Assembly: GCA_951394045.1 (NCBI GenBank)
Contig: OX595986.1
Span: 3,563,534-3,627,533, forward strand
Direction of reading: 5' to 3'
From: Nitzschia sp. DOCU1
Lineage: Eukaryota > Bacillariophyta > Bacillariophyceae > Bacillariales > Bacillariaceae
Length of the DNA: 64,000 nucleotides
Shown here: positions 44,893 through 55,233 of the stretch, piece after piece
How the letters are laid out: each line of letters starts with the position of its first letter
Position numbering within the stretch: position 1 is the first letter of the stretch
Notes under the pieces: model-generated
The model's database searches: none
What the model saw: only the letters and a program-made list of their open reading frames with translations
What the model was told of the DNA's origin: nothing
Position numbers and translations under genes: made by a program

Positions 44893-46398
44893 TTAAGAGA
44901 AAATGCGCTTGTCGACATCCGCATTCAGGATATCATCAAGCAGCACTTGGAAGTCCGCAGCTTGGATAGCCTTAAGATCATGAACTGAGCAGAAACCACC
45001 ATTCTCTCCTCGAATGGCATACTTTTCGAATGTTCGGATCGCAGAGTTCATACGGGCACGGTCCATGGCGTTACGAACGGTACGAGCATTGGAGAAATAA
45101 GGAAGCTCCATTCGCCTGGAGATGTATTCGTAGAAGACGGGCATAGCGGCGGGGTCAATCTCATATTCCAATTGGTCAGCCATCACCATGGCAATCTGCA
45201 CAAGCTCATCAGCGCTGTAGTTGGGGAAGTCAATGTGGTTACCAATGCGAGACATCATACCAGGAATGTAGGAGAAGAACTTGTCCATGCGGTCCTTGTA
45301 TCCGGCAAGGGCGACGACAAGATCATCTTGTTGGGTCTCCATAACGTTCAAAAGAATCTCGATAGATTCTTGACCGTAATCACGATCGTTGGCGGCGTTG
45401 TAAAGGTAGTAAGCCTCATCGACCAACAACAGACCACCCATGGCCTTCTTGATCATTTCCTTGGTCTTGGGCGCGGTGTGACCGACGTATTGACCTACAA
45501 GGTCATCACGAGTGGCAAGGACAACGTGTCCACGGCGAGAATATCCCATTTTGGCAAGGATCTGTCCCATGCGAACGGCAACGGTGGTCTTTCCAGTACC
45601 GGGGGCACCAGTGAAGCACATGTGCAGCGAGGGGACAGCAGTCGAGAATCCAAGCTTACGTCGCATCTTGTCCAGAACAAGCAACGCCGCAATCTCCTTA
45701 ACTCGCCTTTTTACGGGAACAAGGCCGACAAGCTCTCTGTCAAGTCTGTCGAGTTGCTCTTGGACACCCTCCTTGAACATGAATTCATCGACTAAACGGA
45801 GGAAATACTGTTAGCAGAATTCCAGTACTGATACAGAGAACTAAACTCCAATATACGTACCAGTACCAGCCGGTGTACTATCGGGCATCTCTTGCATGTA
45901 AGCGATCTTCTTCAAGCGCTCTTCACGGCGGATCTCGGCAGCACGTTCACGTTGCTCGGCAGCTTCTTGCTCTTTACGGCGTTCAGTGTCGGCTTCATTC
46001 AAACGATCTCGAAGTCGGATTACCTTGGCGTTTGGATCATCGACGTTTCCATTCCACTCTAGAGACTTTCCACCAAAGATATTTTGATTCGCATCGCCGG
46101 CGGGAGCAGGAGGGGCAGCGGCGGGGGGAGCCATTGGAGCCTGTGGCGCAGCACCGCTAGGAGCTCCCCATGACGCAAACGGGTTTTGGTTTGGGTCATT
46201 GAATAGCTTGGTGCTCTGTAAAACCAAAAGAAAGGGTTCAGCTTAACTGCACGTCGGGGAATCGTGGCACATCACATCTTATCCGAGCAAAATGGGAATC
46301 AAAACGTCCTCGTAACTTACACGGCTCACAGAGGACCCCGGGGCGAATGCCGAAGCAGACGCAACGCAAAAGGCTGTTACAGCAGCAGAAAGCTTCAT
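44893..46398 (-). CDS. cbbX: Red-type Rubisco activase CbbX, plastid-targeted
   Basis: AAA+ motor that removes inhibitory sugar phosphates from red-type Rubisco in the plastid stroma. Exons 46398-46321, 46215-45861 and 45791-44893; introns 105 and 69 bases; 443 residues. Exon 1 alone encodes the signal peptide and ends CVASASAFAP, the canonical cleavage motif (Phe18 at +1). Exon 2 gives a Pro/Ala linker and a charged coiled coil (RRKEQEAAEQRERAAEIRRE), an extension absent from bacterial CbbX. Exon 3 is the conserved core: VDEFMFKEGVQEQLDRLDRE, Walker A GAPGTGKT (~206-213), VGQYVGHTAPKT, Walker B LLLVDEAYYLY, and SRIGNHIDFPNYS. The exon-2/3 splice creates VDEFMFK. Confidence 0.97.
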
Positions 46399-46607
46399 GG
46401 TCAAAGGATCTCAGAATGCGTCAAATAGCTATGGTTCAGGAGGGCTCCATTGCCTTCCTCACAGGCAACAGAGAGACGTCAGGCATCAAAGAGCGTGCGA
46501 AGCTAGCAATCGGACACCAAGATCTCATGGTTGCGATTTCATACGTACGCGACAGCGAACAAGCAAAAGCGCCCCGAAGAAGGGTTTTGAGATAACGAGG
46601 TGATGAC

Positions 46608-46613
46608 TGACGT
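46608..46613. promoter_or_regulatory. TGACGT (CCRE-like) motif upstream of cbbX, site 1
   Basis: 210 bases upstream of the cbbX start codon; reads ACGTCA on the gene strand. Sequence match only. Confidence 0.25.
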
Positions 46614-46708
46614 GTCGTTTCATGGTGACTGCATTTTAACCATGCGATGTACGTTATACTGTGTCGAAATATTTTAGTCCCAATCTTGATCTTGTGTATG
46701 TAGGTTTT

Positions 46709-47162
46709 CTACGTGTGACGTAGCTCAGTCGACTCGACTCGCGGGATAAAAATGAAGTCGGACTTGTCGGACCAATTCAGATTTATTCCTTGAGACTGAT
46801 TGACCATCTGTCCTTCCGTCGGTTGCAAATTTTGGTCGTTGCGACTAACACGACTCTCACCAGAACTGTCGTGCTTCGGAATACTACCACTCGCAAGCAT
46901 TATGGACGGCACCAGCAAAGAAGAGGCGAGGGCCCCGAAAGTACATGATAGCAAAAACGTCCCAATGGCGTCTCCCTCTACAGGTACAGCTAGAGTAGCC
47001 GCCGTAGATCATTGCCAGCAGACGGAAGAAGGTTCACATGGCTTTCCTACTAGATAGCACAGGATTTTGTGTTGTGGTTTCTTGCGTCGACTCTTGCTGG
47101 CGCAGCACCAGCGGCCCTATGATAATAACGACTATCTCCCACAGCAAGACGAGGTATATGGG
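46709..47162 (-). other. Possible small membrane-protein gene or relic without visible start
   Basis: Two hydrophobic reading frames, 47162-47051 (LVLLWEIVVIIIGPLVL) and 46977-46709 (GTFLLSCTFGALASSLLV), can be joined by a GT-AG intron of 73 bases (47050-46978), the size usual here. The join is in frame and runs to a stop at 46709. No ATG is found before the first segment, so an upstream exon or a decayed gene is needed. Could be chance. Confidence 0.2.
46716..46721. promoter_or_regulatory. TGACGT (CCRE-like) motif upstream of cbbX, site 2
   Basis: 318 bases upstream of the cbbX start codon. Same orientation as site 1, 108 bases away. Sequence match only. Confidence 0.25.
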
Positions 47163-47336
47163 CTTATATATATATGATAAAGAATTAGGGGGGCGAACAG
47201 AATAATGTCTTTTGTTCCAACCTTCGCTCTATCATAAGGGCAATGAGCGCGCACGTCGGGTTCGTTTCAAATCTATCGACCTCGGAAGAACTCCCTTGAG
47301 TTCGTGCAACTAAAGTCGACCTCGTATTCTAAAATC

Positions 47337-47405
47337 AGACAATGTCTTCTTTTAAAGTTAAAAAAAGACACAGTCTGTTTTTAACTTTAAAAGAAGACAT
47401 TGTCT
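47337..47405. repeat. Phased palindrome array 1 (three units, 29-base period)
   Basis: AGACAATGTCT (47337), AGACACAGTCT (47366) and AGACATTGTCT (47395) start exactly 29 bases apart. The two 18-base gaps hold TTTTAAAGTTAAAA and its reverse complement TTTTAACTTTAAAA, so the whole 69 bases are a near-perfect inverted repeat (one mismatch in 29-base arms around an 11-base centre). Confidence 0.9.
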
Positions 47406-47630
47406 GCAATTAAATCGAACAGCCGATGCTTTCTTCGTTTTCTTTTTAATTCCTTATGCCCTTCCAATTTCTCGAGCCTTTAAAGTGCCAAGGGCCATTC
47501 TTTACTAAAGGCGCCTCTCGAAACAAACATGTCTTACTCTCCCTCGCTATCGTTAGAAGGGGGTATTGATCAGGCATATTCGAATGAAAGAAGAAGGCAT
47601 GTTATCAATCAATCCGTCTCATTTAAATCA

Positions 47631-47757
47631 AGACAATGTCTACTTATAAAGTTAAAAGAAGACAATGTCTGGTTTTAACTCTAAAAACAGACACTGTCTG
47701 ATTTTAACTCTAAAAGAAGACAATGTCTGTTTTTAACTTTAAAAGAAGACAGTGTCT
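47631..47757. repeat. Phased palindrome array 2 (five units, 29-base period)
   Basis: Palindromic 11-mers of form AGACAnTGTCT start at 47631, 47660, 47689, 47718 and 47747, always 29 bases apart. The 18-base gaps carry a 14-base AT-rich spacer, once as TATAAAGTTAAAA and three times in the opposite orientation (TTTTAACTCTAAAA type). 225 bases separate this from array 1. Confidence 0.9.
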
Positions 47758-48816
47758 ACTTTTAAAATATTGCCTCACCACCGGAGAAACCGTTGGAGCT
47801 CGCAGAATGCTATGACTGCAAGAAAACTGCTTTATCCAATCAAAATGCTTCACACTTAACCGTCGCACATATTAGGTCTTGTCGAAGCCGAATTTTCAAC
47901 CTGTTCGCCACAAATTAATTTAATTAACAGGAAAACGACAGAATACCCCGTCTTGCAGGGCGCAGCACTCTGCTCTCTTCCCAAGGAAGCCGAATGCAAG
48001 ACTAGTACTTGTACTTGTCAACTGACCTTCTGCAGAAGAATGACTTGTCCAATAGCTGCTGCCCACGACAAGAAGAATTGAATGCATGATTCGTTTTCGC
48101 GAGAAGTGAACTACCAGCTTCTTTAGTCATATGTAGTGTAGTTACGGCGACCGCATTCGAAGGCATTGCGATCATAGTTGGGGTTTGAAGGCAAAGAAAT
48201 AAGGTTCCACGTGTTTGACATGAGCTTCTCCCTCCGGGTGCCGAAGAAAAGGCGAACGACGTCATGCGGAATTCTCATCGATCCAAAATAAAATTCGACG
48301 CCAAAATTCTTTAACTAATTTGTTGGTCCCTTGCAATTCGCTTCTGCGCCTTCCGATTCCACAATTGTTAGCCGATGTAAGTCGAATTCTGAAAAAAGGG
48401 TTCTACGTGGGAAAAATACGCGAAAATGGGCTCCACGCACTCACGGTCATTGCCATCGCAAACCGATCGGAGTCGCCTAGCTTCCGACCACTCATTTTGA
48501 TTTGCTACCGTACCCGGGATGATGTGGACAGCGTCATACCAATTTATACTGCGCGAACCATGTACAGACCAAGTTTCTAGCACTGACATGGGCACTGAGC
48601 ACCAACATCGGAAGCGCCCTGCTCACCTTTTACAAAATTCAACCCACCAAGCGGGCATTTTTATAGCTTTCTGGTTTTCAAACCACCACGTTGTTGAAAC
48701 ACCTCTTGTGATTCCCTTTAGGGCAAAGAGGTATCCTTTCGGCATTTTTCTTTCCAGCATCGTCGTCGATACAGAGTTCGTATCCGCCGACGCCTGTTGA
48801 TTCATTCAGCAATTTG

Positions 48817-48984
48817 ATGCTGGTAAGTCTTACGAAGGGTTATGGGTTCGTGTGTAAAGGTTCTGGCCATGTTGAAGTCTGATGTCCTTCTCCTCTTTTG
48901 CAGCTCAAGTCCGTTCCAAAGCAAGTCTTTGTTCTCCCCATCGTCTTGGCTTATCCTTCGGCCAAGTCTCCCTTCGTTTCCTGA
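48817..48984 (+). promoter_or_regulatory. Candidate 5'-leader intron and upstream ORF of SAM decarboxylase mRNA
   Basis: ATGCTG at 48817 is followed by a GTAAGT donor (48823); TTTTGCAG gives an acceptor at 48903. Splicing this 81-base intron makes a 28-codon upstream ORF ending with TGA at 48984, 83 bases before the main ATG. Unspliced, the ATG opens a 21-codon ORF. Leader extent is not known. Confidence 0.4.
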
Positions 48985-49067
48985 CAACCCCCTACTGTGG
49001 ATATCAGGAATCCGATAGAATTGCGAAGGCAACTATCACCTATTAGTTAAACAACAAACATACCTTG

Positions 49068-50508
49068 ATGACAGAAGATATGGCAAACATATTGATCCAG
49101 GAGCACAGCGATGACTCCAGCAACGAGGGGCATATCCCTGAAGTTGTGACCGGCCCCTTCATTCAGGATCAGCCACAGGCGGCGCCGACCGAAGATTTCC
49201 TCACCGATGACGATAACAACAGCGGCGAGCTTCGAGAGTATACAGGAGTGTTCGAAGGTCCCGAGAAGACATTGGAAGTTTGCTTTCGTCGTATTGATGG
49301 ATCGATTCCCGTTGATGCGGATGCGGGCGAACGTACTGGCCTGCGTCAACTTCCTCGTGAGGATTTGGACCGAATCTGTGCCAGGGCTCGATGCACCATT
49401 CTTTCGAGCGTCTCGAATCGCTATTTGGATGCCTACGTGTTGTCCGAGTCGTCGCTTTTCGTGTACCCATACATGGTCGTGTTGAAAACATGCGGCACCA
49501 CCACTTTGCTTCGTTGCATTGCTTTGTTGATTGACTTTGGTCGTAAGCTTGGATTGGGTAAGTGTGTTGGCGCGCAGACAGTATCGTTCTGCTTCTCCTA
49601 TTGACATGTTCTCACGCAAGGGTTATGCCATATTGTTCATTCTGACAGAGATTGATTGGGTTGGTTACAGCCGCAAGAATTTCAATTTTCCTGGTGATCA
49701 AGCCTTCCCCCACCAGTCGTTCCATCAAGAATTGGACTACTTGTATAGTCACAAGAACTTGTGCGAGCGTTTGGACGGAAGTGGCTACACTCTGGGCCCT
49801 ATTACGTCTGATCACTGGTTTGTCTTTGTTGCCGATCAAACCATTCGTTCCCGTTCTTTGGAATCGGATACCGACCGCGTCTTGAACATTATGATGTTTG
49901 ACATTGACGAGGATGTTGCCAATCTCTTCTACTACGATAACTACGACAAGAAGAAAGGCGAAAGTAAGGATGATGAGACCAAGCGTATTTCGTTCGAGCA
50001 AACTGTCAAGTCTGGAATCAATACTTTGTGCCCGGGTGCCATTTTTGACCCCCGTGCCTTTGAGCCTTGCGGTTATTCCATGAATGCCATTTTGTTCCGC
50101 TCGTACTCGACGATTCACATTACTCCTGAAAGTGGCTCGAGCTACTGCAGCTTTGAAACTAACCAAAAGGTTGGATCGTACAAGTCGCTCATTTCGAATG
50201 TGATTGCTACGTTCCGTCCCAAGCGCTTTGTCATGACTTTGATGGCCGACGAAGCTGGGTTGAACCAAGTCAAAGAGAATCCCTTGACTTCGTCTGGTCC
50301 GGCCTCGAAGATTGTGGTTCCGGCTCCTCGTGCTGTATCGGAAGCCACTGGCGTGAAGCAGATGTTGTACAAGCGTAGCACTGTTGCCTCGATCAAGGTC
50401 GAAGATGATTGTTGCTGCATGATGGGCAACTGGGTGCTCAAGTCTGACCTTTCGCCCGAGCAGATTCGTCGTGCTAGCAAGGCGCGTGGCATGACTCTGG
50501 ACGAGTAG
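49068..50508 (+). CDS. S-adenosylmethionine decarboxylase proenzyme
   Basis: Produces decarboxylated AdoMet for spermidine and spermine synthesis. Exon 1 49068-49557, intron 49558-49648 (91 bases), exon 2 49649-50508; 449 residues. FEGPEKTLEVCF is the conserved start of the core. YVLSESSLFVYP contains the self-cleavage site: Glu127/Ser128, Ser128 becoming the pyruvoyl group, and LKTCGTTTLLRCI follows. The splice makes LGLEIDWVGYSRKNFNFP, the family's next conserved block. The residues before the core (~55, acidic) and the CCCMM segment near the end are not in the usual enzyme. Start is the first ATG; upstream ORF noted separately. Confidence 0.94.
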
Positions 50509-50779
50509 AGACAACGACAAGGGCACTAAGGATTGTGAACGAGCTGTTCCCGAATAGGCGAAGAGGAGACGGAACAGACACTGTGCGATGCATGAATGAA
50601 TACATACACGATGATGAGACGATTGAGAGAAAAAATGATTTGCATGTGAACTACTATTAACTATCGAGCAACCAACCCAAACCACGAGACTGATTCTTGG
50701 GAGACAAAATGACATTCTAGCCGAGGCTAGGCACAAAACTAAACTAAAAATGAACATGTTGCTGAAAATGACTGTTGTA

Positions 50780-51835
50780 TTAGGAGCATATTCGTACTGT
50801 TCCACGATGATCGATATAGAATTCCAGAGTCTCTTGACATGGTACGTGCGGGGCTTTGAGACAGCGTATTCGTCGCCGTCGCACCATTGTTCCCTCGCTG
50901 TTGTTGTTGTTGTTGTTGCTGCTGCTAGTTCGATAGTTGGCTTGAGCCGATGCCGTGACAAAAAAGGAAGCATTGACGCATTGCTTCCACGACAATCCCA
51001 AGGCTGGTTCCAATCCTTCATCGTCGTTGTCCTCGCCATTCCTTCTACTGCTGCTACTGCTAATAGCAGAAGAAGCGGATGGAGGATTATCCTTGATTCG
51101 ACACGTGGCTTGATTCAAGACCAAAAATGGAATTTGATATTGATCGGCAAGTCTTTTGCACCGATTGGACAATTCAAAAAATGTACCCGATCGCTCGATG
51201 AGCCAAGGCGAAGACATGGTCATTCCATTTTCATCATGACGAAACAACTGGGCAATTCCATCCAAGACTACCAAACGCACGGACGAATTTTCATCGTTTT
51301 GTTGTTCCAACAATAGTTTGGGAAGACTGGTTTGTAAAAATTCCATCAAGTCTTCGGTATTTCGAATCCAATGCAACAAGACACGACCCATCATACGGTG
51401 AATATTTGCTACAGCAGCTTGCCACTCGGGAGTTTCTTTATGTTTCATCATGTTCATTCTCGCCAGTAGCATGGTTTTCAGTCGTTGCGAGAGTCGTCCC
51501 AGTTGCGACGACGATCCTCCTAATACGACATACAAGGCCTTTTGGTGCAACACCACGGAATCGGCACACATGGTCAACGCCAACTGAGACTTGCCCACTC
51601 CGGCGGGTCCTGCCACTTCATTGAGAGTACCCGCCAAGAGTTTCCAGTGGGGATGTTGCAACAAGGCGACGGCTGTAGTAGTCAATGCAGTGTGTCGTTG
51701 CGAGGAAGAAGTCGCCACGTTGTCGCGCTGCTGTTGTCGATGCCACAAGTCCAGCGCGGTGACGGGCTCGACACAACGTGGTCTCTTGCGAGTAGATAAT
51801 AAGGAAGAAGAAGATGATGATGATGATGATTGCAT
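50780..51835 (-). CDS. RAD51/RecA-family recombinase paralog (XRCC3-like)
   Basis: ATPase of homologous recombination repair, in the nucleus. 351 residues, one exon. ATG at 51835 is preferred; the frame stays open 44 codons upstream but that part looks like leader sequence and includes the promoter. Walker A GPAGVGKS (76-83) preceded by LLAGTLNEV, and Walker B RLVVLDGIAQLF, identify the RecA fold. LGLSWKQCVNASFFV and KAPHVPCQETLEFYI match the later core. No N-terminal helix-hairpin-helix, so it is a paralog and not RAD51 itself. Poly-Ser and poly-Asn runs are insertions. XRCC3 is my best guess among paralogs. Confidence 0.82.
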   Translation of the reverse strand: MQSSSSSSSSSLLSTRKRPRCVEPVTALDLWHRQQQRDNVATSSSQRHTALTTTAVALLQHPHWKLLAGTLNEVAGPAGVGKSQLALTMCADSVVLHQKALYVVLGGSSSQLGRLSQRLKTMLLARMNMMKHKETPEWQAAVANIHRMMGRVLLHWIRNTEDLMEFLQTSLPKLLLEQQNDENSSVRLVVLDGIAQLFRHDENGMTMSSPWLIERSGTFFELSNRCKRLADQYQIPFLVLNQATCRIKDNPPSASSAISSSSSRRNGEDNDDEGLEPALGLSWKQCVNASFFVTASAQANYRTSSSNNNNNNSEGTMVRRRRIRCLKAPHVPCQETLEFYIDHRGTVRICS

Positions 51836-51994
51836 GGTGATTGTGATGAGTGTAATGTACAAGCAACGAGTATGGGAATCGATTCGATTCGTCCTTGTAT
51901 GTAGCAAGAGATTGCAATCGAAGAAGCACTCCCATGGTGCATTGCACCGATACCGACGATAAAACACTAAATTAGTCTATTTCCAAACTTGCGG

Positions 51995-52006
51995 TTTTGG
52001 CGCGAA
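51995..52006 (+). promoter_or_regulatory. E2F-like site 1
   Basis: TTTTGGCGCGAA matches the E2F consensus TTTSGCGC closely. 160 bases from the RAD51-paralog start. Confidence 0.55.
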
Positions 52007-52023
52007 GTTTTGGACCCTTGTTG

Positions 52024-52032
52024 TTCGCGCCC
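52024..52032 (-). promoter_or_regulatory. E2F-like site 2
   Basis: TTCGCGCCC (GGGCGCGAA on the minus strand), starting 17 bases after site 1 and oppositely oriented. Confidence 0.45.
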
Positions 52033-52344
52033 GATTTCGAAAGCGTAGAGATCACGTGCATTCTCTAGTGGGCGATCCGGCCATTCTGCATTGCCTTTCT
52101 GTAGAAACACGTAGTCTTTGGTACCACATCGACCACCGACCTCGCGCGGGCATTGCCAAAGCGGCAGGATGGAGGCAGTAAACGTGTGGCATCAACAACA
52201 AAAAAGCGCCAAAGCCACACCACACCACCATCGCATAGTTTTCCATTTTTGACAGACTCCACCACTCCTGCTGCTAACTTGTATCAGCGGTTGTGTTGTT
52301 GCTCTCTTTCCTTAACTTCCTCTCTAGAGTATTTTCATTCAATC

Positions 52345-55067
52345 ATGTTCGTAATGAAGCGTGATGGACGACGCGAGTCGGTCCATTTCGACAAGATCAC
52401 CCAGCGCATCCAAAACCTTTGCTACGGACTCGACACCAAGGTAAGTGTTTGTTGGAGTGTTGAAGTGTGTGTAGCAGCATATGCACCAATGACTCATCAT
52501 CACACCTCTTCCATACAACAGCACGTCGACCCCGTCATTGTCTCTCAAAAGGTCATCCAAGGTGTTTACCCCGGTGTGACCACGGAAGAGCTCGATGAGT
52601 AAGTCTGTCATTGCTCCTGGCGGTGCTGGTCATTGAATGCTCTTCTCACTGACTCATTTGTACTCTGCAGACTCGCCGCCCAGACTGCCGCGTCTCTTTC
52701 CACTTGCCACCCCGACTACTCCAACCTGGCCGCCCGCATTTCGGTCAGCAACTTGCACAAGGAAACCACGGACAAGTTCTCGGATTTGACGCAAAAGTTT
52801 TACGACTACATTCACCCCCGCACCGGCGAACCCGCCCCCCTCGTCTCCAAAGCCTACTATCAAACCGTCATGAAGAACAAGGACCTCTTTGACAATGCCA
52901 TTGACACAACCCGGGATTTTGAGTACGATTATTTTGGATTCAAGACTCTGGAAAAGTCCTATTTGCTCAAACTGGACGGCCGCATTGCGGAACGCCCGCA
53001 AATGATGTTGATGCGTGTGGCGATCGGCATTCACGGAGATGACGTCCAAAAGGCGATTGAGACCTACGACATGTTGTCTCTCAAGTACTTTACGCATGCG
53101 ACCCCGACGCTCTTTAATGCGGGTAGCGAGAATCCGCAAATGAGTTCTTGCTTTTTGCTCACCATGAAGGACGACTCGATTGACGGAATTTACGATACGC
53201 TCAAGAACTGTGCGGTCATTTCCAAGTATGCCGGGGGCATTGGACTGGCGATTCACAATATTCGGGCGTCGGCCTCGTACATTCGCGGCACTAACGGAAC
53301 CTCGAATGGGATTGTGCCCATGTTGCGTGTCTTTAACAACACGGCGCGTTATGTCGATCAAGGTGGGGGCAAACGCAAGGGCTCGATTGCCATTTACCTA
53401 GAGCCTTGGCATGCGGATATCTTTGCCTTTTTGGATCTGCGAAAGAACCACGGAAACGAGGCGGACCGTGCCAGAGACTTGTTTTATGCTCTCTGGGTCC
53501 CCGACTTGTTTATGGAGCGCGTCAAGGCCAATGGCACTTGGAGCCTCTTTTGCCCCAATGAATGCCCCGGACTTGCCGATTGCTACGGCAAGAAGTTTGT
53601 GGGATTGTACGAGCGCTATGAGAAGGAAGGCAAGGCCCGCCAAACGATTCAAGCGCAGCAATTATGGTTTGCCATTTTGGATTCCCAGGTCGAAACAGGA
53701 ACTCCCTACATGCTCTACAAGGATGCTGCCAATGAAAAGAGCAACCAAAAGAACCTGGGAACTATTCGTTGCAGCAACTTGTGTACCGAGATTATGGAGT
53801 ACACTGCTCCGGACGAGACGGCTGTCTGTAACTTGGCCAGTATCTCCTTGTCCAAGCTGGTCCGAGCTCCTCAAAATATGGAGGGATTGGCCTCGGCTCA
53901 ACCCATTTTCGACTATGACAAGCTCAAGGAAATCGCCATGGTCGTCACTCGCAACCTGAACAAAGTCATTGACCGTAACTACTACCCCATTCCCGAGGCC
54001 AAGAATTCCAATATGCGTCACCGACCCATTGGAATTGGTGTCCAAGGATTGGCCGATGCTTTCATGATGATGAAGTACCCCTTCGAGTCAGAACAAGCCA
54101 AGACTATGAATAAATTGATCTTTGAGACCATCTACTTTGGAGCTGTCTCTGCCAGTTGTGAGCTTGCCAAGCAAGATGGTCACTACGAGAGCTTTCCGGG
54201 ATCGCCGGCCAGCAAGGGAGAATTGCAGTTTGACTTGTGGGGTGTGACTCCCAGTGGTCGCTGGGACTGGGAAACCCTCAAGAAGGACGTGGTCAAGTAT
54301 GGATTGCGCAACTCGTTGCTTGTCGCTCCCATGCCGACTGCCTCGACGGCACAAATCTTGGGCAACAATGAAAGTGTGGAGCCCTTTACCAGCAATATCT
54401 ACAATCGTCGCGTGTTGGCTGGAGAATTCACTGTGGTCAATAAGCACTTGATGCGCGATTTGACCAAGCTCGAAATTTGGAATGAGAACATGCGCAACCG
54501 TATCATTGCGGATCGTGGTAGCGTCCAAAACATTGAGGAGATCCCCAAGAAGCTTCGAGATGTTTACAAGACGGTGTGGGAGATTCCGCAGCGCACTATT
54601 TTGGACATGGCGGCCGATCGCTCTCCTTATATTTGCCAGAGTCAGAGCTTGAACATTCACATTGCCGAGCCCACATCGTCCAAGCTCACTTCCATGCACT
54701 TTTACGCTTGGAAGAAGGGACTAAAGACGGGCATGTACTACTTGCGTACCCGACCGAAAGCCGATGGTGAGTTTCGAAGGAAGGGCTGGATTTGCCCGTG
54801 TAGACTATGCTCATCTGACACTTTTCACCATGTTCTCTTGTGTGTTTAGCCATCCAATTTACTGTCGACAAGGAGGCCATTATGAGCGACGAGCTCAAGA
54901 AGCAAGCTCTCGTTTCCGGCAAGGAGAACAACGTTGTTGGTACTCCTGGGCGCGGCGTTGGTACTCCTGGGCGCTCACCTGCTCGAATGAAGGCTCAGCC
55001 TTTGGTCAACAGCGCCGCCCTCGGTCAAGCGCAAGAGGAGGAAGAATGTTTGAACTGCGGTGCCTAA
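52345..55067 (+). CDS. RNR1: Ribonucleotide reductase, class I large subunit
   Basis: Reduces ribonucleoside diphosphates to dNDPs. Exons 52345-52440, 52522-52598, 52671-54766 and 54850-55067; introns 81, 72 and 83 bases; 828 residues. ATP cone begins at once ([15 protein letters not shown]). Catalytic Cys fall at 218 (SSCFLL), 429 (NLCTEI) and 444 (AVCNLAS), the same numbers as in the human enzyme; Asn427 and Glu431 are also in place. The last splice makes KADAIQFTVD. The C-terminal ECLNCGA holds the redox-shuttle CxxC. The linker before it is unusual: KEN (781-783), TPGR twice (788, 795) and SPAR (799). Identification certain. Confidence 0.97.
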
Positions 55068-55233
55068 ATGGAATGCTGCAAGGCGTGCCAATCTATGTCA
55101 TGGCACATGGAATTCCATATCTACTACTAGCCAGGAAAGGGATAATGCTGGTCTTTATAGTAATGTCGTTTAATAGCAAACGCGTATCGTATCGTCGATA
55201 ACCCCACGGCTACTATTCTATAGCGTTTATGCT

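Larger units (their letters stand above)
46399..48822. other. Gene-poor region between cbbX and SAM decarboxylase
   Basis: About 2.4 kb, the largest gap here. It holds the cbbX promoter side, a possible relic reading frame (46709-47162), a short TA-repeat near 47167-47176, two palindrome arrays (47337-47405 and 47631-47757), and the upstream region of the SAM decarboxylase gene. Other ORFs here look random. Confidence 0.6.
51836..52344. promoter_or_regulatory. Shared promoter, RAD51 paralog / RNR1
   Basis: 509 bases between two S-phase genes that start in opposite directions. E2F-like sites lie at 51995-52006 and 52024-52032. Confidence 0.65.

Noticed and set aside
47337..47757. CRISPR-like array
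   Set aside because: Regular spacing is present, but the 'spacers' are nearly identical and the genome is eukaryotic. It is a phased palindrome repeat.
48002..48265. 87-codon minus-strand ORF
   Set aside because: No start context, domain or signal; Ser/Thr/Cys-rich random-type composition in a gene-poor region.
51836..51967. N-terminal extension of the RAD51 paralog by 44 codons
   Set aside because: The extension has no RecA-family features and includes likely leader sequence; the ATG at 51835 opens the poly-Ser start directly before the core.
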